NCBI RefSeq assembly: GCF_001592435.1
Contig: NZ_CP014750.1
Coordinates: 1,302,001 to 1,366,000, forward strand
Direction of reading: 5' to 3'
DNA length: 64,000 nucleotides
DNA from: Thermococcus peptonophilus
GTDB taxonomy: Archaea; Methanobacteriota_B; Thermococci; Thermococcales; Thermococcaceae
A program made the position numbers and the translations under genes. This document shows positions 1 through 9,065 of this stretch, piece after piece (position 1 is the stretch's first letter; every line of letters starts with the position of its first letter). The notes under the pieces were generated by a model, which saw only the letters and a list, made by a program, of their open reading frames with translations, did no database searches and was not told where the DNA came from.

Positions 1-786
1 CAGGGGGGCGGTGCCAGCAACCTTCAGCTGTCTGTCGACTGTGATAACAGTGTCCCAATCAGTGTCCAGATAACAGGACAGGGAAACGTTATAGTAAGGG
101 TTTCTGGGAAAACCGGTGCCAACCTTAGGGTGGAGAGTAAGTACGTCTACCCAATACTGCTCTGGGAACAAAGGAAGCCCTCGTATAGGTTCGGAGTGAT
201 CGCACTCTCTAACGGGACAATAGAAGCTCAACGGGATATTTCGGTTCTAAAAGCATCAATGAACGCTTCTCCGTGGATAGAAACGAGCAGGCGTCTTACC
301 ATTGTTTCAAAGAAGGTAGTTGATCTCTCCAGGCCCGCTTCGGCTACTGAACCCGTGATATACGGAGTTCTTCGTTATTCGTTGCCGAAGAGTGGCTACT
401 TTGTCGTTAATGCTGGGTCGGTTCCCCAAGTTGATCCCCAGAGTGAGGACATAGTTGTTGAGTACGCTCACTTTGTAGTGGCCAGCGATAACTACACAGC
501 TGCCATGGGCATCTTCTACAATGCAAAGGAAGATAAAGTCGGTGCCGCTATATCAAACACTCCCGGTTCAAACTTTACCGTCTACTGGGGCAACTCAACT
601 TCCGTTAAGGTTCCGCTGGGAGCGCTGTTTCCGACAGCAAAGAGAGGGAGCTTTATCGCAATGTGGAAGTTCTGGGAGAACCAGACTATTCAATTGGACA
701 TGTTCACAGTCCCTAATCTGGATCCATACCTTCTCCCGAAGCAGGAGGAGATGTTGATATACCTGTACGTGTGGGATGAGTCATGA
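1..786 (+). CDS. Exported surface-type protein, 5' end outside window (partial)
   Basis: The frame is open from the first base of the window and ends in TGA at 784-786, so only the C-terminal 261 residues are seen. The visible part is a beta-rich, low-charge ectodomain with several N-glycosylation sequons (NGT, NAS, NYT, NFT, NST, NQT) and no membrane segment. Its stop overlaps the ATG of the next gene (ATGA at 783-786), so the two are translationally coupled. The neighbours carry pilin-like N-termini, and I infer a cell-surface or pilus-related role. No family is recognised. Confidence 0.75.
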   Translation, partial: QGGGASNLQLSVDCDNSVPISVQITGQGNVIVRVSGKTGANLRVESKYVYPILLWEQRKPSYRFGVIALSNGTIEAQRDISVLKASMNASPWIETSRRLTIVSKKVVDLSRPASATEPVIYGVLRYSLPKSGYFVVNAGSVPQVDPQSEDIVVEYAHFVVASDNYTAAMGIFYNAKEDKVGAAISNTPGSNFTVYWGNSTSVKVPLGALFPTAKRGSFIAMWKFWENQTIQLDMFTVPNLDPYLLPKQEEMLIYLYVWDES

Positions 787-3353
787 GGAGGAGAGGTTTC
801 ATATTCACGCTTGATGCTCTGCTCTCGTGGGTGCTAGTGGCGCTGGTGCTGATAAGCATAGCGTCGGTAGTTGAGACTTCAATGCCCTTATATACTTCGA
901 CTATGCAGAATGAGAACAAGGCTCTAGCGGAGGGGATTCTCAAAACCTTCAGGACTGTTCCGCTGAACCAGTTAGTTTCTCCTGAACAGATAGATGACTG
1001 GATTAATAAGAGCGTTCTAGATTTGACTTATGTTTCTCCGGATATGCCCCCGCTTCAGATCGTTGCAACTTACTGGGCGCTGAACAATCCAACATACCGT
1101 CAAAACGCCGAGAAGATAATGAGCGCCCTCCTCTCGAATTTCACGAAGGGATACAAATATCAGCTGATCATCAACAACTACACTTCCCCGTACCTTACCT
1201 TTGATAACTCCTACGAGAACGCCACCGATGTTGGCTCGGCCACGATGATGGTCAGCGGTTATCTCTTAAACACAAACCCTAGGGGCTATGTTGCTAAGGC
1301 TTATCTGACGAAGATTGTAACTGATCAGAGAAAGCTCGTTGGAATCCAGAGGGTTCTTGCTGGGGGAGAGTACTGTTCTAATCTAGAATATACTCCTCCC
1401 ACCTTTAATTGGTACCCCCTTGAAGTTGATTTATTAAACATCTCCTATCAAACACCTCCGGACGACAACTCTGTAGTATCTGAAGGAAGGTTTCAGCTTA
1501 GGGGACGGTATAGTGGGGGTACAGTCAACGCCGATTGGGACTTGAATGGCTGGTATGTCTATTATTATAATGGCTTAGTAGAACTTTACAATGGAAATCT
1601 TCTCATTAATCTTTATATTACGTCCCCAGAAGTCATTGATAGAGGAAGCACCTACGAGATTGAGAGATACACAGTAGATGAAGTATATGTCGAGGATAGT
1701 TATGGTAACTACGTTGATATTCACCTAAACTCTGGTATTTATGTGGAGATAACCTGGAAAAAGAATTGGCGGGGCAGGTGGTACATATCTTCATCTAAGG
1801 CATATACAACAAATCCCGATATTAGATACTACTCCTGTGAGGATTACGACGACAACTCCCTCAATGTCAATTTCACCATTGAGCTTCCTTCGGATGCCTA
1901 CGTAACTGACGCGATACTCAATCTGGCGACGAGAGCCGGTGAGAACGTTGACTTTAAAATAAACGGAAACACAACTACAACGACAGGCGTTAGGGCCCTA
2001 GACGTTACTCAATATTTCCACAATTCTACAAATACAATATCCGCTTTCTTCTACAATCCCCAATGGTATGAGATGGGTTTCGGGAGTGGTAGTTGGATTG
2101 ACATAGGCTATGTTACTTCAACTCCTCAGGCCGATGATCCGGGTCTGGTCAGGCTCTACAGCGTAACCAGTGAGGGGACTGGAATCTACTACCTGAACTC
2201 CCTCTTTGTTCCGGGAAAAGTTACGGGTATCGAGATAAACCTTACATTCAGCGGCGTGCACGAAGTTAGGGTTTACTACTCCAATGGTACTGCACTCAAC
2301 CTTATCTATGAAAACACGAGCATCACAAGGAATAATTTGTACCTTGACAATTCCACGATAATGGCCGGGCTGCTAAACTATACCACTCTAGAAGACCTCT
2401 CCAAGAAAAACTTCAACATCGTAATCATGCTTGATGCTGAATATGACCCTACTAAGAGCAGGCCAGTGAGATATGCTGGCCAGGACTATCATGTTGAATG
2501 GAACAACGAGAGAGTTCTCTATGGGTATCCATATTCGTGGATAGAAATATCCTATGTTCCGACCGTTATGACAAATAGGTTCTATATCCCAATGGAGGAA
2601 ACTTACGAATTAAGCTCCGGAGATGGAAATGTTTATTCAGACATTGCTTACACAATGCTGTTCTCCTATTATCTTCCGAACAAAGCGATCCCATGGTACG
2701 TGGACGTCTGGAGTGCCATCAGCTTTAGTGGGTATCCGCAGGGTACAACAACAATATACGAGGGCCTCGATGGAAGTTACAAGTTCCTTGAATTTCCTCT
2801 GGATCTGTACCTTATAAGAGTAGCATATACGAGGCTCGTGGATGAGATTATGGTTCCTGGGCAGACTAATGAATTTAAGATCGTTAGCAGTTCCGCTGAT
2901 TATGGTTTCAGATACAGGGACAGTCGCGCAATCGTTCACTACTTCCTGAACGGCTATGCCCCCTACGGAGACGTGTTTACGTACTACGCTCAGGATAACG
3001 CCTGTGGGTACAATCTCACTTACTGGTACAACATGACGGGGAACGTTAAGAACGATACAGTTATAGTTGGAAACTGCAAGCCCTCAGAAACTCCGGTCAA
3101 TAAATCTGTTGAGGAACTGGATCCATCAAACTACGCTCTCGATGACGCCATTGTGCGCCTCTTCTTACAGCTGGGGGCAGATGAGGACCGCTGGAAATCT
3201 CATCTGGGGGACAGTGAGTACATCCCCGGTGGACGTGAGAACCCCATAAGAGTCAGGCTGATAGGGGTCGCAGGAAAGGCCATTGGCATCAGGAACGTCC
3301 CGACTTCTATTGAACCCATTACGGTCACCCTGAGGATATGGAGGGGAGGCTGA
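783..3353 (+). CDS. Large pilin-like / surface protein with N-terminal membrane anchor
   Basis: This 856-residue protein begins with a basic stretch (MRRRG) followed by FIFTLDALLSW and a hydrophobic helix to about residue 30. That resembles archaeal type IV prepilin (class III) signal sequences, with possible cleavage after RRRG. The remainder is a long Asn/Thr/Tyr-rich ectodomain with more than ten N-x-S/T sequons, so it is probably heavily glycosylated outside the cell. Residues about 198-352 look like an inserted aromatic-rich domain bracketed by Cys198 and Cys352. It overlaps both neighbours by a few bases (783-786 and 3353), indicating an operon. Exact function is unknown; a minor pilin or S-layer-associated protein is the best guess. 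Confidence 0.8.
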   Translation: MRRRGFIFTLDALLSWVLVALVLISIASVVETSMPLYTSTMQNENKALAEGILKTFRTVPLNQLVSPEQIDDWINKSVLDLTYVSPDMPPLQIVATYWALNNPTYRQNAEKIMSALLSNFTKGYKYQLIINNYTSPYLTFDNSYENATDVGSATMMVSGYLLNTNPRGYVAKAYLTKIVTDQRKLVGIQRVLAGGEYCSNLEYTPPTFNWYPLEVDLLNISYQTPPDDNSVVSEGRFQLRGRYSGGTVNADWDLNGWYVYYYNGLVELYNGNLLINLYITSPEVIDRGSTYEIERYTVDEVYVEDSYGNYVDIHLNSGIYVEITWKKNWRGRWYISSSKAYTTNPDIRYYSCEDYDDNSLNVNFTIELPSDAYVTDAILNLATRAGENVDFKINGNTTTTTGVRALDVTQYFHNSTNTISAFFYNPQWYEMGFGSGSWIDIGYVTSTPQADDPGLVRLYSVTSEGTGIYYLNSLFVPGKVTGIEINLTFSGVHEVRVYYSNGTALNLIYENTSITRNNLYLDNSTIMAGLLNYTTLEDLSKKNFNIVIMLDAEYDPTKSRPVRYAGQDYHVEWNNERVLYGYPYSWIEISYVPTVMTNRFYIPMEETYELSSGDGNVYSDIAYTMLFSYYLPNKAIPWYVDVWSAISFSGYPQGTTTIYEGLDGSYKFLEFPLDLYLIRVAYTRLVDEIMVPGQTNEFKIVSSSADYGFRYRDSRAIVHYFLNGYAPYGDVFTYYAQDNACGYNLTYWYNMTGNVKNDTVIVGNCKPSETPVNKSVEELDPSNYALDDAIVRLFLQLGADEDRWKSHLGDSEYIPGGRENPIRVRLIGVAGKAIGIRNVPTSIEPITVTLRIWRGG

Positions 3354-4462
3354 TGCGCAGGGGGTACCTAATAAACATGACCGTGCTGCTCCTCCTGATA
3401 CCACTCCTTCTCCTCGCCGCCACTTACGAGAGCATCTCCAGCGCAATCGTCGTAAACCAGGCGGAGAGAAGTTTAATGGAGAGGCAGTATTTCAGCATGG
3501 TTACTCTACAAGATGATCTACAGAACGCCGTTGATTTGAGCTTCAAGAGGGCATACATTTCCCTTACTGAGTACGTCATCAACAATACGAACACCACCCA
3601 AAGATTTGTCTCAAACGCGTCAGAATCTCTCGAAGAGCTTATGAAGTACGGGACAATAGGTGGAACTATCAGTCCTACTATGGGGGACGTCACTCTGGAG
3701 TCTTGGTATTCTAATTTCGTCAATCATCTTTCTTCGATGGGAATGAGCATTGAACCATCTACTCCGGAAGAACTTTTTAATTCTCACATGGAGATGCTTA
3801 TCGGGCCTATTGACTCGTTCCACGTCGCAGTTAGGGTGAAATTGAAGAACATAACGATAACTGACAGTTCGGGTAGAATACGCTACTCGGGTGATTTTCC
3901 TGCTGACGGCTACGTGTACTCAATAGTCAGTGTTGAAGGTTTCGAAGACCCGTTTATTGTGGTTGAGTTGAACGGTCTTTACACCAGAATAATAGAGCCC
4001 TGCAGCAATCCATATCCCGGTGAAGAGTTTGGGTATTATAACATCTCGAACTCCACCCAGATTGAGGAGCTTGTCTTGGATTGGTGCTATCTCGGCCTTA
4101 ACGATACTGTGGATGTAAAATATCCGACGATCCTTGAACGGTTTGAGGGGAATATGCGCAACCATCAGTACTACCTCAATGTAGCCGCCGAGCTTCGCAA
4201 AGAACTCGGTATCACAGGGCTCCCGCTGGGCCTTGTAACGTTCTTAGTCCCATCCCCACAATCCGACCCGACACTGCTCGGAGCGCTTGTCAGTCTTGGT
4301 GCTCATGCCCCATCAACCTATACAAGCGTTGATTATTACTACCTGAAATGTGCCATAGAGGGCGCTTGTTTCCCATACTTTGAGAATACTGATCAAATTT
4401 CCGATGAGTATCCAACGTTCAGGCTTGACCAAACAACCAAGAAGCTGGTGTTCAATCAATGA
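3353..4462 (+). CDS. Pilin-like / surface protein with N-terminal membrane anchor
   Basis: This 369-residue protein starts MRRGYLINM followed by a Leu-rich membrane helix (residues about 10-24), again like a prepilin-type anchor. I chose the ATG at 3353, which overlaps the upstream TGA (TGATG) and is preceded by GGAGGGGAGG, a strong ribosome binding site. An in-frame ATG at 3338 lies upstream of that site and is less likely. The ectodomain has several sequons and a Cys-containing C-terminal half. It is the third gene of a translationally coupled surface cluster. No specific family is recognised. Confidence 0.78.
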   Translation: MRRGYLINMTVLLLLIPLLLLAATYESISSAIVVNQAERSLMERQYFSMVTLQDDLQNAVDLSFKRAYISLTEYVINNTNTTQRFVSNASESLEELMKYGTIGGTISPTMGDVTLESWYSNFVNHLSSMGMSIEPSTPEELFNSHMEMLIGPIDSFHVAVRVKLKNITITDSSGRIRYSGDFPADGYVYSIVSVEGFEDPFIVVELNGLYTRIIEPCSNPYPGEEFGYYNISNSTQIEELVLDWCYLGLNDTVDVKYPTILERFEGNMRNHQYYLNVAAELRKELGITGLPLGLVTFLVPSPQSDPTLLGALVSLGAHAPSTYTSVDYYYLKCAIEGACFPYFENTDQISDEYPTFRLDQTTKKLVFNQ

Positions 4463-4473
4463 GGTGATAATCA

Positions 4474-5229
4474 ATGGACTTTGCTGAGTTCCTTTACAGC
4501 CTTGGGGAGTTTGTAGAGTCTCTTTTTTCCCGGATAAAGAACGCTGTAAAGTCTTTCGTCTTTCCAGAGCGGTCTCAGGAACCACCACAGTTCAGGTTTC
4601 TATCCAGAATTGTACGTCAGGATTTTTCGGTCCACGAAAGTCTCAGCATGCTACTTCAGCTAGTATTTTTGGGATATTTAATAGCCGGTGTGGTTGTGGT
4701 GTATCTCGGAAAATTCTTGACCTTAATAATTCTCAGTGTTTTCTATTTCTTGGTTTTGAGATTCATCCTCATACGGTACTCAGATTACGTTTTAGATTTT
4801 GAAGCTTATCGGGTGTTCTATCTGGTGGTTAGTGCCATAGCCTTTGTTTCGTACACGGGGTATGTATTTTTGAGAAGATTATCCCTGAAACCATACTGGT
4901 ACTACGCATACCTAGGCGTTATTGGATTTGGAGTTATCCTTTTCCGCTACTACTTTAAGTCCCGATACGGCAGGGACTACACCTACGGCATTGTTGAGGA
5001 GGTCAAGAACGATCTGGTTAGAGTCTTTGTTCACGATGACATAGCGGCGAACGTTAAACCCGGCTATTACTGGGTGCCTGCGGTTCCTGATGCCGAGCTG
5101 GGGGTCGTTGTGAAGCTTCTTGTGGAGGAGCGGGTATTCCGGAGTGCCAGGCCCGTGAGGATACTAGAAGTCTACATGGATGATCAATCTTCCCAGACGG
5201 AGACCGAACCAAAAGATGAGACAGAGTGA
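4474..5229 (+). CDS. Integral membrane protein (DUF2101-like)
   Basis: This is a 251-residue protein. Residues about 60-165 hold four hydrophobic helices, preceded by a charged N-terminal segment and followed by a soluble C-terminal domain of about 80 residues ending in an acidic tail. GAGGTG precedes the ATG by 7 nt, and the gene starts 12 bp after the surface-protein cluster, so it is probably co-transcribed. From memory the layout fits the archaeal DUF2101 membrane family, but this is tentative. Its 3' end overlaps a convergent small gene by 46 bp. Confidence 0.72.
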   Translation: MDFAEFLYSLGEFVESLFSRIKNAVKSFVFPERSQEPPQFRFLSRIVRQDFSVHESLSMLLQLVFLGYLIAGVVVVYLGKFLTLIILSVFYFLVLRFILIRYSDYVLDFEAYRVFYLVVSAIAFVSYTGYVFLRRLSLKPYWYYAYLGVIGFGVILFRYYFKSRYGRDYTYGIVEEVKNDLVRVFVHDDIAANVKPGYYWVPAVPDAELGVVVKLLVEERVFRSARPVRILEVYMDDQSSQTETEPKDETE

Positions 5230-5459
5230 AGAATCAGCAGGTATATCGAGTGCTCTGGTTCGATTAGGTTGGTCTTTGCGAAGCCCACTCCGTCTTTTTT
5301 AATTCTGAGGGGTTCGACACCCATCTTCTGGGGAAATACTATGAGGGATTCATTCTCCTCTTTTAGCTGGTAGCCAATGCCAGAACATACTCTATTTATG
5401 AATTTTGTGAATTCATACCATTTTTGTATCGAGATATTATAATAAATTGTGTGTCCCAT
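5184..5459 (-). CDS. Conserved-looking small protein of unknown function
   Basis: This 91-residue soluble protein has an acidic/aromatic N-terminal half and a regular hydrophobic pattern ending in GSVSVWED. The composition and codon use look genuinely coding rather than a shadow of the opposite gene, since most of it lies outside that gene. A TATA-like tract (CTTTTTAAAG on the minus strand near 5494) sits about 30 nt upstream of the expected transcript start. It overlaps the 3' end of the plus-strand membrane protein by 46 bp. No function can be assigned. Confidence 0.62.
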   Translation of the reverse strand: MGHTIYYNISIQKWYEFTKFINRVCSGIGYQLKEENESLIVFPQKMGVEPLRIKKDGVGFAKTNLIEPEHSIYLLILHSVSSFGSVSVWED

Positions 5460-5530
5460 AATACATCAAGAAAAGGTAATTTTTTTGACTTTAAAAAGTT
5501 TTTGTCTGAACTGCTCAATTGGGCGGGACG

Positions 5531-5539
5531 TTTTTAACG
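5531..5539 (+). promoter_or_regulatory. TATA box of the SnatA gene
   Basis: TTTTTAACG lies 29-37 nt before the start codon at 5568. This is the usual distance in Thermococcales for a transcript that begins just before the GGTGGTC ribosome binding site. Confidence 0.5.
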
Positions 5540-5567
5540 GCTTTGCCCTAAGGGTGTCGGTGGTCGT

Positions 5568-6218
5568 ATGGAGGAAGTAGTGGAGTTTCTCAAGTACCTG
5601 ATACTTCTCTACGGCGGCCTATTTGCAATAACAAACCCAGTGGGTGCAGTTCCCGTCTTTCTGAGCGTTACTCATGACCTCTCTTGGAAAGAGCGGAGGG
5701 AGATCGCGTCCAAGACTGCTATATCAGTGGTTGCAACGCTCGTGGTCTTCGCCCTCCTTGGACAGTGGATATTCAAGTTCTTCGGGTCGAGCACCGATGC
5801 GTTTGCCATAGCCGGTGGGATACTGCTCTTCAGGATGGCCCTTGACATGCTTTCCGGAAAGCTGTCGTCGGTAAAAATCAGCAACGAAGAAACCGAGGAG
5901 TTCAGCGAGGAAGTTGTGACTCTTGAGGAAGTGGCAATAATTCCGCTTGCAATACCACTCATCTCCGGTCCTGGAGCGATAACAACTGTGATGCTTTACA
6001 TGGCCAAGAGCACGACCAACCTTCAGAGGGTCGCAGTTATTCTGACGATAGTCCTAATTGGGATTACGGTCTGGTTTGTCCTCTGCTCCGCCAACAGGAT
6101 AAAGGCCCGACTTGGACGGGTAGGAATCAAGGTGATGACGAGGATGATGGGTTTGATCTTAACTTCAATGGCTGTCCAGATGATAATCAACGGCATAAAG
6201 GGTGCGTTTGGACTTTAG
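5568..6218 (+). CDS. snatA: MarC/SnatA-family small neutral amino acid transporter
   Basis: This 216-residue protein has about six membrane helices and the MarC-family signature ITNPVGAVPVF near residue 21, with a second half containing PLAIPLISGPGAITT. The family includes SnatA of Thermococcus sp. KS-1, a Na+/H+-coupled transporter for glycine and alanine, and I infer the same role here. GGTGGTC lies just before the ATG, with a TATA box (TTTTTAACG) at 5531-5539, consistent with a short leader. It appears monocistronic. Confidence 0.9.
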   Translation: MEEVVEFLKYLILLYGGLFAITNPVGAVPVFLSVTHDLSWKERREIASKTAISVVATLVVFALLGQWIFKFFGSSTDAFAIAGGILLFRMALDMLSGKLSSVKISNEETEEFSEEVVTLEEVAIIPLAIPLISGPGAITTVMLYMAKSTTNLQRVAVILTIVLIGITVWFVLCSANRIKARLGRVGIKVMTRMMGLILTSMAVQMIINGIKGAFGL

Positions 6219-6268
6219 AATGTCAACGTTTATAACTCCCGTCCTCTATCAATACTGGAGGTACAAAC

Positions 6269-6523
6269 ATGAAGGTTACCCTGGAAGTTACGTTTCGGAT
6301 GGGCGGTGTCGATTTTAGGGGACACCGCTGGGATGGAGACACCTTAGTCTTTGAGTTCGAGCGCCGTGGAGATGCATACATTCAGGTTCTCAGCGACAGA
6401 AAGGTTGAAGTCGAAGTTGAGAAAAGGCCTAAAAAAGTCGTCGTTGAGCTGCACACAAAGGAAGGCACGAAGACCTACGAAGCCTTTGAGCGGGACGGCG
6501 TCTACATGGCCGCCGAGCTTTGA
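6269..6523 (+). CDS. Small beta-rich protein of unknown function
   Basis: This 84-residue protein contains alternating hydrophobic/charged strands (KVEVEVEKRPKKVVVEL) and no membrane segment or metal motif. GGAGGT precedes the ATG by 7 nt, and a TATA-like TTTATAACT lies near 6229. Codon use matches neighbouring genes. It stands alone between SnatA and another short gene. I do not recognise the family. Confidence 0.7.
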   Translation: MKVTLEVTFRMGGVDFRGHRWDGDTLVFEFERRGDAYIQVLSDRKVEVEVEKRPKKVVVELHTKEGTKTYEAFERDGVYMAAEL

Positions 6524-6580
6524 GTTACGTGCCTCTCAAACTTTTTAAGCACGTGAACGTTAGGTTTTCCGGTGGTGCCC

Positions 6581-6793
6581 ATGTTCATGGCAGAGTTCAA
6601 GCTCCGCTTTGGAGACAGGAAGTGGTATGTGAGGAGGATCATCGAGGCTGAGAGCCTTGAAGAAGCTGAAGAAAAGGCCAGACGCTACGCCGAGCTGATG
6701 AACAAAGGCGAGGTAACCTGGGAGCTCAGCTATGTCATCGAGTCAAAGAGACCCCTCCTCGTGGGAGACGAGGAGCTGAAAAAGCTTGCTTAA
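6581..6793 (+). CDS. Small conserved-looking protein of unknown function
   Basis: This protein has about 70 residues with a beta-beta-alpha start (KLRFGDRKWYVRRII) followed by a charged helix. It may be a small adaptor-like fold. I chose the ATG at 6581 because GGTGGT (6571-6576) lies just before it. The ATG at 6587 is also possible, and a GTG at 6572 sits inside the binding site. A TATA box (CTTTTTAAGC, 6541-6550) lies about 35 nt upstream. Its stop overlaps the stop of the convergent asparaginase gene. Confidence 0.68.
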   Translation: MFMAEFKLRFGDRKWYVRRIIEAESLEEAEEKARRYAELMNKGEVTWELSYVIESKRPLLVGDEELKKLA

Positions 6794-7776
6794 TCCCTGC
6801 TGATCTCGCCTGCGATGTTTCGTTCCATAATTTTTCTGATTTCTTCCAAATCTCTGGTGTGTCCCAGTGCCCACATGAGCTTTGTCAAAGCTGCTTCCTT
6901 TGTCATGTCGCCCGCCGGGATCACGCCGGCTTCAAGGGCTCTTCTCCCAACTTCATAGCGCGTCAGATCAACTCCCCCGTAAAGAGCCTGCGTCGTCATG
7001 ACAACCGGTTTTTCTCTCGCTGTCTCGGAGACTACCTCCAGAAGATTTCTGCCCCTGTAGGGAATACCTCCAGCTCCGTAGCCTTCGAGGACGATTCCAT
7101 CCGTGGTTCTGGCGACTGCTCTGAGAATCTCTGGTGAAAGCCCCGGAGTAAGTCTAATGTGGACAACGTTGGGGTCAAGCTCCGGGTCAAATAATGGCTC
7201 GCCATTTCCGATTCTGGGCTTATGCCTAACTAGGACTTCGTCGCCCTTCACGTAGGCTATGTCAGGATAGTTGATGCTCTGGAAGGCGTTGAGGCCGAGG
7301 GAGTGAACCTTGGAAACGCGCGTTCCGAGCATTATCTTGTCCATGAAAGCTACATATATACCGGGAAATCCCTTCCCTGCAAAGGTGAGTGCCGTTCTGA
7401 GGTTTCTGGGTGCGTCGCTGTTTGGTTCAGTTATCGGGAGCATTGAACCAGTTAGAACGACGGGCACCGGCGGGTTTCTTATCATAAAGCTCAGAGCAGA
7501 GGAAGTGTAGGCGAGGGTGTCTGTGCCGTGTGTTATTATTATGCCGTCGTATTCGTCAAAGGCCTTAAAAACCGCCCGTCCTATAGTTACCCAGTCTTCG
7601 GGCTGTATGAGGGTGCTGTCGAGGTTCAGGATGTCCTGCGTTTCTATCTTGACTCCGTCTCTTCTCTTAATTCCTGCAATCCGGAGAATGTCGTCCGCAC
7701 TGAGCGCTGCCTTGTATCCCCTCTCAGTCTTTGCACTCGCTATGGTGCCCCCTGTGCCGAGAACAAGAATTTTCAT
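6790..7776 (-). CDS. ansA: L-asparaginase (type I, archaeal)
   Basis: This 328-residue enzyme should hydrolyse L-asparagine to aspartate and ammonia in the cytosol. The N-terminal TGGTIA motif (residues 8-13, nucleophile Thr11) and the second motif HGTDT (83-87) are both intact, and the length matches the Pyrococcus/Thermococcus enzymes. The start at 7776 is supported by GGTGGGGCT directly before it. An in-frame ATG at 7788 lies upstream of that site and is less likely. It converges on a small plus-strand gene with overlapping stops. Confidence 0.93.
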   Translation of the reverse strand: MKILVLGTGGTIASAKTERGYKAALSADDILRIAGIKRRDGVKIETQDILNLDSTLIQPEDWVTIGRAVFKAFDEYDGIIITHGTDTLAYTSSALSFMIRNPPVPVVLTGSMLPITEPNSDAPRNLRTALTFAGKGFPGIYVAFMDKIMLGTRVSKVHSLGLNAFQSINYPDIAYVKGDEVLVRHKPRIGNGEPLFDPELDPNVVHIRLTPGLSPEILRAVARTTDGIVLEGYGAGGIPYRGRNLLEVVSETAREKPVVMTTQALYGGVDLTRYEVGRRALEAGVIPAGDMTKEAALTKLMWALGHTRDLEEIRKIMERNIAGEISRD

Positions 7777-7865
7777 AGCCCCACCCATCCTCCCTACGCT
7801 ATCCTCTTTTTAGTCTTTTTGACAGAAAAATATGAGGATATTGGGAAAAATTTGTCAAAATGTCA

Positions 7866-9062
7866 CTAGCGTTCGCGGATAAAGAACATAAGGACAAGCG
7901 CCAGCAGGTTCATCGCCGTGGAAAATAGGAAGCTGTAGGTCAGGGAGTAGGTCTTCCACAGGTAGCCCGCTATCACCGAGGCGGGAAGCACGAAGAGTCC
8001 GAAAACAGTGTGGTATGCTCCTATTATCGTGCCCTTCTCGTAGTCCTTGGCGAGGTCTGCCATGTAAGCCCTCGGAACGGTGTCCTCAATCGCTATGTAA
8101 AGGCCGTAGAGGACAAAAGCACCCACTAGCGTCGCCAAGTTATGAGCGTAGGCAAAGGCCAGTGAAGCTAAGGCTGCAACGGCAAAGCCAGCGGTTATCA
8201 TCCTTTTCTTCCCGAACCTGTCCGAATATAAGCCTATCGGGTATGCCGAGAGTGCGTAGATTGTGTTGAAAAGAGCGTAGAAGGCCATCCCTTGGACGAC
8301 GGTGTAACCAAGCTCCTCAGCCTTCCAGAGGGTAAAGGCATAGCTGTACCTCCCAAGTGCTCCAAGGGCAACGACCGCAAGGAAGAACTGCAGGTTTCTG
8401 TCCCTGAGCGTTGAGATTCCGGTTATCCTCTTTTTGACCTCCGCTCCTCTGTCCTTCACAAAGAGCAGGATAACTAAGAGTGAGATCAGCCCTGGGACTG
8501 CCGACAGCAGGAAGACGTAGCGGTAGGCCTTTTCAACCGGCAGGCCTTCGAGGAGCTTGAGGATGCCTATGGCGACGAGCGGACCAGCAACGGCCCCAAG
8601 CGTGTCCATCATCCTGTGGAAGCCGAAGGACTTGCCGGATTTACCCTTCTCGCTTGACTCGGCTATTAGAGCATCCCTCGGCGCTGTTCTTATTCCCTTA
8701 CCTATCCTGTCAAGTGCCCTCAGCGTCAGAAAGTCCCACCAAGAGCGGGTGAAGGCCAAGGCACCCTTGGCAAGGGTTGAGAGTGCATAGCCGATAAAGA
8801 CGAAGGTCTTCCTTTTCCTAAAGCGGTCGCTTACGTAGCCGAACGCCACCTTGAAGAGGGAGCTCATGCTCTCTATGGCACCCATTATTGAACCGCTAAT
8901 GAGCTTACCTTCCCCGAGAACGTCGGTGAGGTAGCTCGGCACTATCGGGCTTATCATCTCGCTGCTCATGTCGTTCAGGAAGCTGACTATTCCGAGCAGG
9001 AAGACGTTCCAGCTTATTCCGAAGACCTTTCGCCCATTTTTGCCCCTTTCTCCGTTTTCCAT
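7866..9062 (-). CDS. Major facilitator superfamily transporter (drug/solute exporter type)
   Basis: This 398-residue protein has about 12 membrane helices and MFS loop 2-3 motifs (GYVSDRFRKRK in the first half, GLYSDRFGKKR in the second), consistent with a proton-coupled exporter. It starts 3 bp after the stop of the PadR-type regulator gene and uses a GGGGGAG site inside the end of that gene, so the two form an operon. The regulator plus MFS arrangement suggests inducible efflux of a toxic compound. The substrate cannot be read from sequence. Confidence 0.87.
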   Translation of the reverse strand: MENGERGKNGRKVFGISWNVFLLGIVSFLNDMSSEMISPIVPSYLTDVLGEGKLISGSIMGAIESMSSLFKVAFGYVSDRFRKRKTFVFIGYALSTLAKGALAFTRSWWDFLTLRALDRIGKGIRTAPRDALIAESSEKGKSGKSFGFHRMMDTLGAVAGPLVAIGILKLLEGLPVEKAYRYVFLLSAVPGLISLLVILLFVKDRGAEVKKRITGISTLRDRNLQFFLAVVALGALGRYSYAFTLWKAEELGYTVVQGMAFYALFNTIYALSAYPIGLYSDRFGKKRMITAGFAVAALASLAFAYAHNLATLVGAFVLYGLYIAIEDTVPRAYMADLAKDYEKGTIIGAYHTVFGLFVLPASVIAGYLWKTYSLTYSFLFSTAMNLLALVLMFFIRER

Positions 9063-9065
9063 GGC

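Noticed and set aside
1-5229. Archaellum (fla) operon
   Set aside because: The proteins are much larger than archaellins, and no FlaH/FlaI/FlaJ-type genes are present. Only the N-terminal anchor is pilin-like.
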